The translations under genes were made by a program, and so were the position numbers. This document shows, piece by piece, positions 52,557-61,396 of a DNA stretch of 64,000 nucleotides. The stretch is from Burkholderiaceae bacterium. GTDB lineage: Bacteria > Pseudomonadota > Gammaproteobacteria > Burkholderiales > Burkholderiaceae_C. How positions within the stretch are numbered: position 1 is the stretch's first letter; every line of letters begins with the position of its first letter. The stretch covers positions 30,026-94,025 of the forward strand of contig JAEUOU010000024.1 of assembly GCA_016790575.1 (NCBI GenBank). Reading direction: 5' to 3'. Under the pieces are notes generated by a model. The model saw only the letters and a list, made by a program, of their open reading frames with translations, had not been told where the DNA came from and made no database searches.

Positions 52557-53480
52557 TCAGCTGAATTGGGAATTCTCCGCTCCTTTGGCAATTTGCTCGA
52601 GGAACTGGGCGATCACATCGCTGGCTTGCCGCTGGCGCAATGCCCTTGCTTCCCGCAGATCGGCTTCATCGCCCTCGCCGAGTTCAAACTTGGCGACCGA
52701 CACCGGGCCATCCTTGCGGTAGCCTTCCGTTCTCTCATCGCCCGTGAAGCGATTGCACAGGATTGCCAAGGCTGCATCGACCACGGCACCATGCTTGCCG
52801 CTGCGCTCCTGACGGAAGCTTTCGGCCACGACATTGATGCCTTCGGGAGCATGTTCGATGCAGTAGATCAGGTCGTGTGCATCCTTGCGCTCGAAGCGCT
52901 GGTCGAACGCGAAGGACTTCAAACAGGTGAAGCTGACGAGGTTGGCGTGCTTGATCTTCTCGGTGGCCACGCCGTTGCCGCCCAGCAACTCGGCCTGGAT
53001 TTCGGTGACTTGGTGCAGGTCGAAGACGATGGACGAATGTGGGATGTTCAGCGCCGAGATCGTGCCTTCGGTCGGCAGCGGCTGAACCTTGCCGCCGGCA
53101 ATGTCGGGCGCGTCGGCCAACAACTCCAGCACCATCAGCGCGCCGTGCTCGGTGCGGGTCTGCCAGCGCCATGAGAGCTTCTTTCCCGCTTGGTTCTCAG
53201 CGCGCTCAAAACCCATCCGCTTGAGGTTGTCCTCCAGCGTGTGGTATGCCTCGGTATCGGCCAATATCTGGAGGTCGATCACGATGTCCACGTCCAGGGT
53301 GCCTGCATGTGCGGGCACGACCGGTGGCCGTGCCGGGACAAGGTATCGCGGGGTGAGGCCGCCGACCAGGTAGACGGAATCCTTCCACGGCCCGAGCCCG
53401 CGCAGCAGCGTCACGAGGACGCGCTCGCAGTCCACCGTGTATTGGTCGCTGTAGCCGTCGAGCGTTGCGGGTTTGGTCAT
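52557..53480 (-). CDS. AbiEii-type nucleotidyltransferase toxin
   Basis: The 307-residue protein has the DNA polymerase beta-type nucleotidyltransferase signature: VYLVGGLTPRYL followed by TLDVDIVIDL (G-G...D-x-D). A helical domain with a K-x-x-x-R-x-K-D-x-x-D pattern (FERKDAHDLIYCIEH) follows. AbiEii toxins attach nucleotides to RNA (for example tRNA 3' ends) and are neutralised through AbiEi. Its start overlaps the AbiEi-like stop as TGATG. Confidence 0.75.
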   Translation of the reverse strand: MTKPATLDGYSDQYTVDCERVLVTLLRGLGPWKDSVYLVGGLTPRYLVPARPPVVPAHAGTLDVDIVIDLQILADTEAYHTLEDNLKRMGFERAENQAGKKLSWRWQTRTEHGALMVLELLADAPDIAGGKVQPLPTEGTISALNIPHSSIVFDLHQVTEIQAELLGGNGVATEKIKHANLVSFTCLKSFAFDQRFERKDAHDLIYCIEHAPEGINVVAESFRQERSGKHGAVVDAALAILCNRFTGDERTEGYRKDGPVSVAKFELGEGDEADLREARALRQRQASDVIAQFLEQIAKGAENSQFS

Positions 53481-54574
53481 CAGAAGCCGATCCTTTCTTT
53501 TCGGAAGTGCTCGGCCATTTCCTTTGAGCGACCTTCGCCGCGCACCAAGTCAAGGTAGATGTGTATCGGACTGGCCAGCCAAAGGCCGTCCTTGCGCTCC
53601 CGGAACAGCAGCTCGCCAGTCGACTTGGTCTCGATCACAGCCAGGTTGGCCCCTTCGGTGACCAGTCGCGCACCCAGGTCGCTCATGGTGGCGTCAGTGG
53701 CTTGCCCAGACAACAGCCGCAAGCGCACCTGGGACACGCTGGACAGGAAGGGGGCGAGCCGCTGAGCCGCAGCCTCGTGGCTGATGGCGTACTCGACGCC
53801 TCGCCCTTCCAGGGCTTCGGCAACACGCAGCGGCAATGCGTCCGGCTTGGTCGCAGGCACGTAGTACCTGCGCAGCGCAGGCGCTTGATCGTTCTTCACC
53901 TGCTTGGCCCAGGCATCAAGTAGGGCCGCAGGTTCACGAAGGTGACGCTCCTTGCTGGGACCCTGCCCTCTCGCATCAAGCCAATCGAAGCGCTCCAGCT
54001 CGGTCAGCACCTGTGATGTCGTAGCTGGCGACACCTGCGCCAGCTGGGCCAGTTCGGTGACGCCGAACCACGCCTGACGATGAAGAAGCAGTGCATGCAG
54101 CACTTGGGCACGCCGGCCAGAAAACAGAGAGCGGATCGACTTGACCAGCGTCTTGGGTGGAGGTTTGTCGATGTAGAGATAGATGCCTGGCGCGGGCAGG
54201 TAGAGGCTTCCACCACTGTCGTAGTAGCCCACGCCCTCGCTCCTGAGGAGTTCCTTGGCGCCGGGCGAGATCGACTCCGCCGCAATCATCGACACAACCT
54301 CGCCTGGATGATTGCCTGCCCACGCGCGGCTGGCATCCCGGATCTGCCAGATCACTTGGCGCACATCGCGGGGGTAGACCGCCTTCTTGGCTTCGACCAG
54401 CACGGCCAGCGACTTCCCAGCCACATGCAGATCGACCGCAGCGTCCAGGCCACGATCAGATCGTCCACCTGAAAGCTCCCCACGCACCACATCCGCATGG
54501 ACGTCGGGTAGCTCGCGCAACGCATCCACGAGGCGCGAGACCAACTGGTGTTCGGTCATGGTCAGTTCAAGCAT
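53480..54574 (-). CDS. AbiEi-type antitoxin with nuclease-like N-terminal domain
   Basis: This is a 364-residue protein. The N-terminal roughly 140 residues look like a restriction-endonuclease fold (LDAAVDLHVAGKSLAVLVEA, then KK, giving D...E-x-K). The middle has a winged helix (ELAQLAQVSPATTSQVLTEL), followed by the C-terminal AbiEi region with SHEAAAQRLAPFLSSVSQV. The family acts as DNA-binding antitoxin and autorepressor of the AbiEii toxin. It heads the operon with abiEii, hamA and hamB. An ATG at 54559 is an alternative start. Confidence 0.72.
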   Translation of the reverse strand: MLELTMTEHQLVSRLVDALRELPDVHADVVRGELSGGRSDRGLDAAVDLHVAGKSLAVLVEAKKAVYPRDVRQVIWQIRDASRAWAGNHPGEVVSMIAAESISPGAKELLRSEGVGYYDSGGSLYLPAPGIYLYIDKPPPKTLVKSIRSLFSGRRAQVLHALLLHRQAWFGVTELAQLAQVSPATTSQVLTELERFDWLDARGQGPSKERHLREPAALLDAWAKQVKNDQAPALRRYYVPATKPDALPLRVAEALEGRGVEYAISHEAAAQRLAPFLSSVSQVRLRLLSGQATDATMSDLGARLVTEGANLAVIETKSTGELLFRERKDGLWLASPIHIYLDLVRGEGRSKEMAEHFRKERIGF

Positions 54575-54996
54575 GCTTTTGGGCGGTTTACTGCACAGTG
54601 AATTTCCGCACTCTATCGAATTTTCAAGAAAATGGCAATATTTACTGTTCAGAAAAGATGCAAGTTTACTGACGTCTCGGCGTCCAGCCGCCGGGCTCGT
54701 GGGCTGCGCCCCGGGCTTCGTGCCGAATCCCGGCCATCCGCCTTTGATCCCTGACGTCTCCGCGGCGTGGCCGCTGCGCGCTCCGCTTTCTGGGCGTGTC
54801 GTGGTGTGCGGGGTTGGCGGTCTTGCTGTGCCCTTTCAACCTACCACGCCGTTCTCGCCGTCAAGGGCTGCGCGTGCCTTGCACGCTGGCGTCCTGGCGG
54901 CCGTCTCTGGCTGCGCCTCCGACCCCTGACTGCTTGCGCTGCGGCGTGGGTGGCCGGTTCCGGGCAATCCCGCCCGATTCCGAACCGGAGCCGATC
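54575..54996. other. Non-coding spacer ahead of radC-like gene
   Basis: This 422-base spacer changes from AT-rich (to about 54670) to very GC-rich. Its GC-rich part holds a 23-base segment at 54844-54866 (beginning CCACGCCGTTCTCGCC) that recurs at 56395-56417. It also contains a diverged copy of the block repeated at 57771 and 62265. No coding sequence was recognised. The AT-to-GC change may mark the seam between defence cargo and element backbone. Confidence 0.5.
54844..54866 (+). repeat. Spacer direct repeat A, copy 1
   Basis: This 23-base identical segment (CCACGCCGTTCTCGCC...TCAAGG) recurs at 56395-56417. Both copies lie upstream of ICE-type genes (radC-like and DUF2958). Confidence 0.8.
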
Positions 54997-55518
54997 ATGT
55001 CGCAGCTGTCTTCCCAGTCGTTCACGTCTTCCATCGATTCCTCCCTGCTCGTTCGCGATGTCGCGGGCAGCTACCGGCCGGCCGAGCCGGCTGAGGTGCT
55101 GCAGGCCGCGCTGCGGGTGCTAGAGGGCCAGTTGCGTGGCACCGAAATGTTGTCGTCGCCGCAGGCTGTGCGCGACTTCCTGCGCATCAAGTTGGGCACG
55201 CTGGAGCACGAGGTGTTCGCGGTGATCCACCTGGACGCCCAACACCGGGTCATCGAGTACGTCGAGATGTTCCGCGGCACGGTGACCCAGACATCGGTCT
55301 ATCCGCGCGAGGTGGTCAAGGAGGCTCTGGCACACAACACGGCGGCCATCGTCCTGGTCCACAACCACCCGTCAGGCGTGGCCGAGCCCTCGCGGGCCGA
55401 TGAGCATCTGACCCAGACCCTCAAGAGCGCGCTGTCGCTGGTGGACGTGCGGGTCATCGATCACCTGATCGTGGCCGGGCCGACGATCCTGTCCTTCGCA
55501 GAACGCGGGCTGATCTGA
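54997..55518 (+). CDS. radC: RadC/JAB-domain protein
   Basis: The 173-residue protein is the element-encoded RadC form without the N-terminal helix-hairpin-helix domain. The JAMM metalloprotease-like motif is present: EVFAVIHLDAQHRV (Glu) and IVLVHNHPSGVAEPSRAD (H-x-H-P-S-G-x-x-x-P-S-x-x-D). Such proteins are common on ICEs and plasmids; the function is unsettled and the historic link to DNA repair is disputed. GGAG lies seven bases before the ATG. A terminator follows. Confidence 0.9.
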   Translation: MSQLSSQSFTSSIDSSLLVRDVAGSYRPAEPAEVLQAALRVLEGQLRGTEMLSSPQAVRDFLRIKLGTLEHEVFAVIHLDAQHRVIEYVEMFRGTVTQTSVYPREVVKEALAHNTAAIVLVHNHPSGVAEPSRADEHLTQTLKSALSLVDVRVIDHLIVAGPTILSFAERGLI

Positions 55519-55528
55519 GCCCACACAA

Positions 55529-55556
55529 CCGGGAGCCACACCGGCTCCCGGATTTT
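55529..55556 (+). terminator. Terminator after radC-like gene
   Basis: A perfect 9-base stem CCGGGAGCC/GGCTCCCGG with loop ACACC is followed by ATTTTC. It lies 10 bases after the stop codon. Confidence 0.8.
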
Positions 55557-55803
55557 CGTTTCCATTCCAACTGCGTGCCACCGATCAGTGGCACGAGCAC
55601 TTCATGGTTTCGAGGCCTGGACGGTGGGGCGTCCTCCGTCGGCCCCGCACGGCCATCCTCATCGAGCCAGCTACGCTGGGGAACGCCTGGCTGGGTTGAA
55701 GACGCGATGCATCCGAACGAGGATCAACCGCTCTTCTCGTCACCCCGATTTGACGCGGGGTTTCGGAGAGCGAACGCACGTCGTCAACCCATTTCCCAAT
55801 CCC

Positions 55804-56328
55804 ATGAACCACCAAGGCATCAGTGAAATCTCCTTTGAAGAAACCTACAACGTGCCGCCCGAACAGACAGCCCGGGCGCTCTTTTCCAGGCTCCCGCATG
55901 GGAGCGACTATGCGCAGCGGCTGATCGAATGCCTGGCAACCGGGTATCTGGTCGCCGTCGTCGAATCCATCTGCATCCGCGAGATGCAGCGGCACGTCGA
56001 TGCCGACTCGGAGGTCGTGGTGGGCCGGACGATCGAGCTGGAGCACAAGGGGCCGATCCCACCGGGGTCAACCCTGAAGCTTCGCGGATGGGTTGAACGG
56101 CTGAGTGAGCGCAGCGCGAAATTCTTCGTTCAGGCATCCGACGACCACGAGGTGGTCTGCGAGGGCTCCATCATTCTGGTGGTGGCTCCACGCGCGCCGA
56201 TGGAGTCGCGCATTGCCGTGAAAGTCGATGCACTCACGACGAAATCAGACGGAGACATGGTTGACAGCGCTCCCGGCTGGTGTGCTCCGCCTGAGTCGCT
56301 CCGTCGCCGGGAATCGCAGATTTCCTGA
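55804..56328 (+). CDS. FlK-like hotdog thioesterase
   Basis: The 174-residue protein has a catalytic arrangement resembling fluoroacetyl-CoA thioesterase FlK. Thr (CLATGYL) and Glu (VAVVESI) lie eight positions apart, and His (ELEHKGP) is 27 positions after the Glu. GPIPPGSTLKLRGWVERLSE is the typical following strand. It probably hydrolyses an acyl-CoA. I start at 55804 (MNHQGISEISFEETY); the upstream in-frame extension crosses an uncharacterised spacer. It is an unusual metabolic gene between element-maintenance genes. Confidence 0.68.
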   Translation: MNHQGISEISFEETYNVPPEQTARALFSRLPHGSDYAQRLIECLATGYLVAVVESICIREMQRHVDADSEVVVGRTIELEHKGPIPPGSTLKLRGWVERLSERSAKFFVQASDDHEVVCEGSIILVVAPRAPMESRIAVKVDALTTKSDGDMVDSAPGWCAPPESLRRRESQIS

Positions 56329-56394
56329 ACGCGCTCCGCCTGATCGGAGCACCTGGGCAGTGTGTGGGGCTGGCTTGCTGTTGCACCCAGCGTG

Positions 56395-56417
56395 CCACGC
56401 CGTTCTCGCCGTCAAGG
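56395..56417 (+). repeat. Spacer direct repeat A, copy 2
   Basis: Identical over 23 bases to 54844-54866, and in the same position relative to the next gene start (about 125-150 bases upstream). Confidence 0.8.
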
Positions 56418-56538
56418 TCGGCGCGCATCGGCGATGCGCTGGCGGCCTGGGCGGCCGTTTTCGAACCTTGACCGCTGCGCTGCGCCGTGACCCGGAGGCT
56501 GCGGGCAATCCCGCCCGGCTTTCCTTCTGGAGTTCACC

Positions 56539-56886
56539 ATGAACGCACTCATCACCGACGAGCAGCGCGTGCTGCTGCTGGCCAACAGCCGCGAAACGAT
56601 GCAGAACCCTGACTTCGACCCGGCACCCGTGGTCAAGCTGTTCACGCCCGACGCCGGCGCGACCTGGCTGCTGACCGAGATCGACCCGGACGACCATGAC
56701 CATGCCTTTGGTCTGTGCGATCTGGGCCTGGGCGCGCCCGAGCTGGGCTGGGTCAGTCTGCAGGAACTGACGACGGTGCGTGGTCGGCTCGGGTTGCCGG
56801 TTGAGCGCGACCTGCACTTTCGCGCAGAAAAGCGCCTGAGCGCCTACGCGCGGGCCGCACGGCTGGCCGGGCGCATCATCGTCTGA
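56539..56886 (+). CDS. DUF2958 family protein
   Basis: The 115-residue protein begins MNALITDEQRVLLLANSRET and contains PVVKLFTPDAGATWLLTEID, DHAFGLCDLGLGAPELGWVS and RDLHFRAEKRLSAYA, the DUF2958 pattern found on ICEs and plasmids. Its role is unknown. A TTCTGGAG site lies upstream of the ATG. A second DUF2958 gene begins at the right end of the window. Confidence 0.88.
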   Translation: MNALITDEQRVLLLANSRETMQNPDFDPAPVVKLFTPDAGATWLLTEIDPDDHDHAFGLCDLGLGAPELGWVSLQELTTVRGRLGLPVERDLHFRAEKRLSAYARAARLAGRIIV

Positions 56887-56892
56887 CCAGCC

Positions 56893-56920
56893 ACCAGGGC
56901 GTCGCGGACGCCCTGGTTTT
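56893..56920. terminator. Bidirectional terminator between convergent genes
   Basis: A perfect 11-base stem ACCAGGGCGTC/GACGCCCTGGT with loop GCG is followed by TTT on the plus strand, ending at the stop codon of the minus-strand gene. Confidence 0.75.
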
Positions 56921-57588
56921 CAGGGTTTGATCAGATCCGGCAGGCAGTCGGCGAACGCCGGCTGGATCTTGCTCATCGGCTGGACGATGGATTCGTCGCC
57001 AGTGAGCACGGCCATCGTCATCCCGGTCATGGTGCTCAGACCATTGGAGTTGCGCAGCACCTGCAGCGCCAGTTGCACGGGGAAGCCATCGGCGCTGCGC
57101 CGCAGCGGGTGGATGCCGCCGTGCACGAAGGAATTCATGGCATTCCAGGATACGTCCTTGAACTGGGTCAGCATCCCGTGGGCCGCTGCCGGCACGCCCT
57201 GCCCGACCCGCTTGCCGATCTGCTCGATCATTTCCTTTGCGCTGGGCAGGTTCTTGGCAGCCTGCTCGGTTTCGAGTGTGAGCGGGGCCAACAGCTTCTC
57301 GATGGCGGCATCGCTGGCCGCATAGATGAGCCACATCGAGCGGGTCAGAGCTTCGAACTGCAGCCGCATCAGGCTGACCGCCGAGGTCGGCAGCCCCAGC
57401 GCCATCAAAGCACGCAAGGCGGTCCCGTGTTCCATGGCCACCAGGCACATGCCCAGAGCGGCCTCGCCACGCGCAGACCCGTCGAATGCGGCGTCGTCGA
57501 GCAGCTCGTTCAGCCGTTCGTGCAAGGCATCCGAACGCAGCAGCATTTGCTCCAGGGGATCGGGGTGGTTCTCGTCTTTCTCGGTCAT
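56920..57588 (-). CDS. Hypothetical helical protein of ICE region
   Basis: The 222-residue soluble helical protein is MTEKDENHPDPLEQMLLRSD at its start, with HERLNELLDD, EHGTALRALMALGLPTSAVS and WNAMNSFVHGGIHPLRR. The central LMRLQFEALTRSMWLIYAAS region with a later H-G-G-I-H resembles DUF5677/DUF6988-type proteins often found beside mobile or defence genes. The family could not be confirmed. It is the only minus-strand gene in this part besides the XRE regulator. Confidence 0.55.
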   Translation of the reverse strand: MTEKDENHPDPLEQMLLRSDALHERLNELLDDAAFDGSARGEAALGMCLVAMEHGTALRALMALGLPTSAVSLMRLQFEALTRSMWLIYAASDAAIEKLLAPLTLETEQAAKNLPSAKEMIEQIGKRVGQGVPAAAHGMLTQFKDVSWNAMNSFVHGGIHPLRRSADGFPVQLALQVLRNSNGLSTMTGMTMAVLTGDESIVQPMSKIQPAFADCLPDLIKP

Positions 57589-58122
57589 GCCGTCATCGTA
57601 GACAACTCAATGCAACTGGGCGTCGCCGGCCCTGTGAGTCTGGCCGGCCGCGCTGTCGTGCAGCGCACCGAGCCCAGTGCCCAGCAGTCACTCGGTCTCG
57701 TGCCTGGCGGGCTTCCATCGTGCCCTTCCCTCCGGTCGGCTGACGCCTTCGGCCCGGCCTGGTGGCCGGTCCTGCGCGCTGCGCTTGCCTGGGGTCGGCG
57801 CCATCTGCGGCCAGGGGCCACTGGCGCCCTCTTCCCTCGTTCATCACCACTTCCGCGACCGTAGCGCGCCGCCCGGTGCCGTCAAGGCGCGCCAGGCCGT
57901 GTCCTCGGCTGCGCCTGCGGGCCGCACCAGCCCTGGCGCTTGCTTCCTTGACGGCACCGGGCGGCGCGCTCCTTGGGTCGCGGGCGATGAACTCAGGAAA
58001 GACGGTGGCGACGGGACCGGCCCGGGTCTTTGCGCCGACCCCACCGGAAGACCCGAAGAGGGCTCCGAATCTAGGAATCCGGTGGGGGTTCTCAACAGCC
58101 AGCTTCATTTGGAGAAATGACC
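57589..58122. other. Spacer with large inverted repeat upstream of DUF932 gene
   Basis: This spacer of about 530 bases has no recognised gene. It contains a 24-base segment (57771-57794) repeated at 62265-62288 and a perfect 25-base inverted repeat (57863-57887 and 57946-57970). Confidence 0.5.
57863..57970. repeat. Perfect 25-base inverted repeat
   Basis: Arms at 57863-57887 (starting AGCGCGCCGCCCGGTGCC) and 57946-57970 (ending GGCACCGGGCGGCGCGCT) are exact reverse complements with a 58-base spacer. The arms end in CCGTCAAGG, shared with direct repeat A. Confidence 0.85.
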
Positions 58123-58950
58123 ATGCAACTTGCCTCTCGCTTCGCACCGCGTTCGCCGGTGCTGCGTTCCGAAACCCCGCTGTCGGATGACCAGATCCGC
58201 GCGGTGGCGCCATCCATCTTTGCGGAGGCGCCGCACGGCAGCCGCTCCGAGCGCTACAGCTACATCCCCACCGCCACCGTGTTGCAGGAGTTGCGCGGCG
58301 AAGGCTTCCAGCCCTTCATGGTGTGCCAGACCCGCGTGCGCCATGACGACCGGCGCGAATTCACCAAGCACCTCATCCGGCTTCGCCACGCCAGCCAGAT
58401 CAACGGCCGCGAGGCCAACGAAATCATCCTGCTCAATTCGCACGACGGCACCAGCAGCTACCAGATGCTGGCCGGCATGCTGCGTTTTGTCTGCCAGAAC
58501 GGGCTGGTGTGCGGCGACACCGTGGCCGACGTGCGCGTGCCACACAAGGGCGACGTGGCCGCCCAGGTGATCGAGGGCGCCTACACGGTGCTGCAAGGCT
58601 TCGGGCAGGCGCAGGAATCGCGCGAGGCCATGCAGTCCGTGGCGCTGGACGCGGGTGAATCGGAGGTGTTCGCACGCGCCGCGCTGGCCCTCAAGTACGA
58701 CGACACCGAGAAGGCGCCGCCCGTCACCGAGTCGCAAATCCTGATGCCGCGTCGCCACGACGACGACCGGCGCGACCTGTGGAGCGTGTTCAACCGCACC
58801 CAGGAAAACCTGATCAAGGGCGGCCTGAGTGGTCGCAGCGCCAACGGGCGCCGCCAGAGCACCCGCCCCGTGCAGGGCATCGACCAGAACCTGCGCCTGA
58901 ACCGCGCCTTGTGGCTGCTGGCCGATGGCATGCGCCAGCTCAAGGGCTGA
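58123..58950 (+). CDS. DUF932 family protein
   Basis: The roughly 275-residue protein begins MQLASRFAPRSPVLRSETPL. Conserved DUF932 features are RSERYSYIPTATVLQELR, RVRHDDRREFTKHLIRLRHA, EIILLNSHDGTSSYQM and FVCQNGLVCGD. These proteins are typical of plasmids, phages and ICEs; the function is unknown. GGAG lies nine bases before the ATG at 58123; the ATG at 58117 is closer than usual to that site. It is 93 bases upstream of parB. Confidence 0.85.
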   Translation: MQLASRFAPRSPVLRSETPLSDDQIRAVAPSIFAEAPHGSRSERYSYIPTATVLQELRGEGFQPFMVCQTRVRHDDRREFTKHLIRLRHASQINGREANEIILLNSHDGTSSYQMLAGMLRFVCQNGLVCGDTVADVRVPHKGDVAAQVIEGAYTVLQGFGQAQESREAMQSVALDAGESEVFARAALALKYDDTEKAPPVTESQILMPRRHDDDRRDLWSVFNRTQENLIKGGLSGRSANGRRQSTRPVQGIDQNLRLNRALWLLADGMRQLKG

Positions 58951-59043
58951 TCCCGAATCCAGCGGCGCGCAGGGAATGGTCCGGCCGCCGCCCTCCCCTC
59001 ATCACTCACCCCGTTTCACCTCTCAACCAACAGGAGTTTCACC

Positions 59044-61053
59044 ATGAACGCACTCACCGATTCCGAAACCCTGGCCGTGCACGCCATACCCGTACCGCAG
59101 GTGCCCGCCCAGCCCTCGCAGCAGATACTGCTCGTGCCACTGTCGCGGCTGCGCCCGTCGCGCCGCAACGTTCGCAAGACGGCGGGCCCGTCCATCGAAG
59201 CACTGGCCGCCAGCATCGAGCGCGTGGGCCTGCTGCAGAACCTCACCGTCACCCTGGGTACGGACGGCGGGCACTACGAGGTGGTGGCCGGTGGCCGCCG
59301 CTTCGCGGCCCTCAAACTGCTGGCCAAGAAGCGCCGGATTGCCAAGGACTGGGACGTGCCCTGCCTGCTGGTGGCCGACGGCAGAGCGCGCACCGCCAGC
59401 CTGACGGAGAACGTGCAGCGCGAGGCCATGCACCCGGCCGACCAGTTCGAGGCCTTCGCCGCCCTGGTGGCCGAGGGGCGCCCGGTGGAAGACATCGCGG
59501 CCGACTTTGGCGTTACGCCGCTGGTGGTGCAGCGCCGCCTCAAGCTCGCCAACGTCTCGCCCCGGCTGATGGCCGACTACCGCGCTGACGCTGTCAGCCT
59601 GGACCAGTTGATGGCACTCGCTGTGTCGGATGACCATGCCGCGCAGGAAGCCGCGTTCTACGAGGCGCCCGAATGGCAGCGTTCGCCCGCTGCACTGCGC
59701 CAGCGCCTGACCGAGCGGGAAATCGTCGCCGACCATGCGCTGGTGCGCTTCGTCGGCCTGGACGCATACACCGCCGCCGGGGGTGGCATCCGCCGCGACC
59801 TGTTCGCCGACGACGAGGCCACCGGCACCACCCTGACCGATGCCGCACTGCTGGAACGGCTGGTGCGCGACAAGCTGGAATCGCTGGCCGAACCCGTTCG
59901 AACTGAGGGCTGGGCCTGGGTGGAGGCGGTGCCGCACCTGAGCCCTGCCGAGCGGCAGGCGTTCCAGAACGCGCCCCGGCAGCGCCGCGAACCCACCGCG
60001 AAGGAAGCCCGTCGCATCGCCGTCCTGCAAGGACGCCTTGACCGCACCGATGCCGCACTGGAGGAAGCCTACGACGCCGACGATGAAGACAAGGCCGAAA
60101 CCCTTCACCAGCGCCGCGAGGCCCTGGCGGCCGAACTGGGAGCCGTGCAGTCCCAACTGAGCGGCCATGCGCCCGAGGTCCGCGCCATGGCCGGAGTCAT
60201 CGTCACGCTGGACCGTGAGGGGCAGCCTCTTATGCACCGAGGACTGTTGCGCGAAGCCGAAGCCAAGGCCCTGCGCGCGCTGGACGCAGCGCGGCAACGC
60301 ACCGCCAACGGCCAAACCCCGGGCGACGAAGGCAGCGATTCGGACAGATCAACCACGGGTGATGCACCGCACGGCGCCGAACACCTGTCCGACCGGCTGG
60401 CGCAGCGCCTTAGCGCGCACCGCACCGCGGCCCTGCAGATCGAACTCGCGCGCCATCCGCAGGTGGCGCTGGCTGCGCTGGTTCATGCCCTGGTGCAACA
60501 GACCCTGCAGGGCAGCTATCGCAACGCCCTGCCCCTGGGCTTGCGCCTGAGCCTGCGCGATCACCTGGAAGATCTGGCACCCGACTGGCCCGAGTCGCCC
60601 GCCGCGCTCGCGCTGCGCGAACTGCGGCAGGCCTGGGCCGACAAGCTGCCACAGGAACCGTGTGAACTGTTCACGGTGCTTCTGGACAAGTCTCAGGAAG
60701 AACTGGTCCAGCTGCTGGCGCTGTGCACCGCCCCGGCGGTGGACGTGGTGACGCCCCGCGCGACCGCCAGCCAGCCCGGCGCCGAACTGTCGGAGGCGCT
60801 GGGCCTGGACATGGCCGCATGGTGGAAGCCCACGGCCGACAGCTACTTCCAGCACGTGTCCAAGGCCGCCATCCTGAACGCGGTGGCGCAGTTCGCGCCG
60901 AATGAGGTACCCCGGCTGTCCAAGCTCAAGAAAGCCGAGATTTCGCAGGAGGCCGAGCGCCTGGCCGAGGGCAGCGGCTGGATGCCTGCTGTGTTCGGCC
61001 GTGAGGCACCGACAGAGGTGGAGCGCACCGGGACGGAAGCGTCTGACGATTGA
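59044..61053 (+). CDS. parB: ParB-like partition/regulatory protein (large)
   Basis: The 669-residue protein has an N-terminal ParB domain (residues about 28-125: LSRLRPSRRNVRK, ASIERVGLLQNLTV, VVAGGRRFAALK, TENVQREAMHPADQ) and a following KorB/HTH-like region (VEDIAADFGVTPLVVQRRLK). The remaining 450 residues are charged, partly helical and include a long Ala/Arg/Asp coiled coil. This large form is typical of ICEs. It would maintain the element or act on transcription. No parA lies beside it. Confidence 0.88.
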   Translation: MNALTDSETLAVHAIPVPQVPAQPSQQILLVPLSRLRPSRRNVRKTAGPSIEALAASIERVGLLQNLTVTLGTDGGHYEVVAGGRRFAALKLLAKKRRIAKDWDVPCLLVADGRARTASLTENVQREAMHPADQFEAFAALVAEGRPVEDIAADFGVTPLVVQRRLKLANVSPRLMADYRADAVSLDQLMALAVSDDHAAQEAAFYEAPEWQRSPAALRQRLTEREIVADHALVRFVGLDAYTAAGGGIRRDLFADDEATGTTLTDAALLERLVRDKLESLAEPVRTEGWAWVEAVPHLSPAERQAFQNAPRQRREPTAKEARRIAVLQGRLDRTDAALEEAYDADDEDKAETLHQRREALAAELGAVQSQLSGHAPEVRAMAGVIVTLDREGQPLMHRGLLREAEAKALRALDAARQRTANGQTPGDEGSDSDRSTTGDAPHGAEHLSDRLAQRLSAHRTAALQIELARHPQVALAALVHALVQQTLQGSYRNALPLGLRLSLRDHLEDLAPDWPESPAALALRELRQAWADKLPQEPCELFTVLLDKSQEELVQLLALCTAPAVDVVTPRATASQPGAELSEALGLDMAAWWKPTADSYFQHVSKAAILNAVAQFAPNEVPRLSKLKKAEISQEAERLAEGSGWMPAVFGREAPTEVERTGTEASDD

Positions 61054-61396
61054 CGCGGATGCATGAGCAGCACTGCAAGTGCCCCGGCGCTATCCGCCCG
61101 GGGCCTTGTCGTTTCCGGCATGGACGCGCGCGGCATGTGCTGAACGAGGCCTCCAAAAACCGCCACGCCGCCGCCCTTGGCCAGGCGGCGGTGTGGCGGC
61201 GCGCAAGGGCTTGCGCGGGCGCCTCCTTCCAACACAGTCGGTGTCAGCGCATAGAATGACGAGACAGCCGCGTCACGCTGAACCTGCTGCCGGGTTAAAC
61301 GACGTTTCTCGCTTCCCTCCTCTGATCGCAGACCGTGTCCATTCCTCCGGTCGGTGCGTAATCGGCAGTCATCGACCATGCACAAAGGAATTTGGC
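61054..61396. other. Spacer with strong hairpin downstream of parB
   Basis: The 343-base gap contains a GC-rich hairpin (61160-61199) and no recognised coding sequence. The hairpin may terminate the parB transcript. Confidence 0.45.
61160..61199. terminator. GC-rich hairpin downstream of parB
   Basis: A 16-base stem (CCGCCACGCCGCCGCC pairing with GGCGGCGGTGTGGCGG, one G-T pair) has an 8-base loop. No T-run follows, so it may be a Rho-assisted stop or an RNA stabiliser rather than a classical terminator. Confidence 0.45.
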
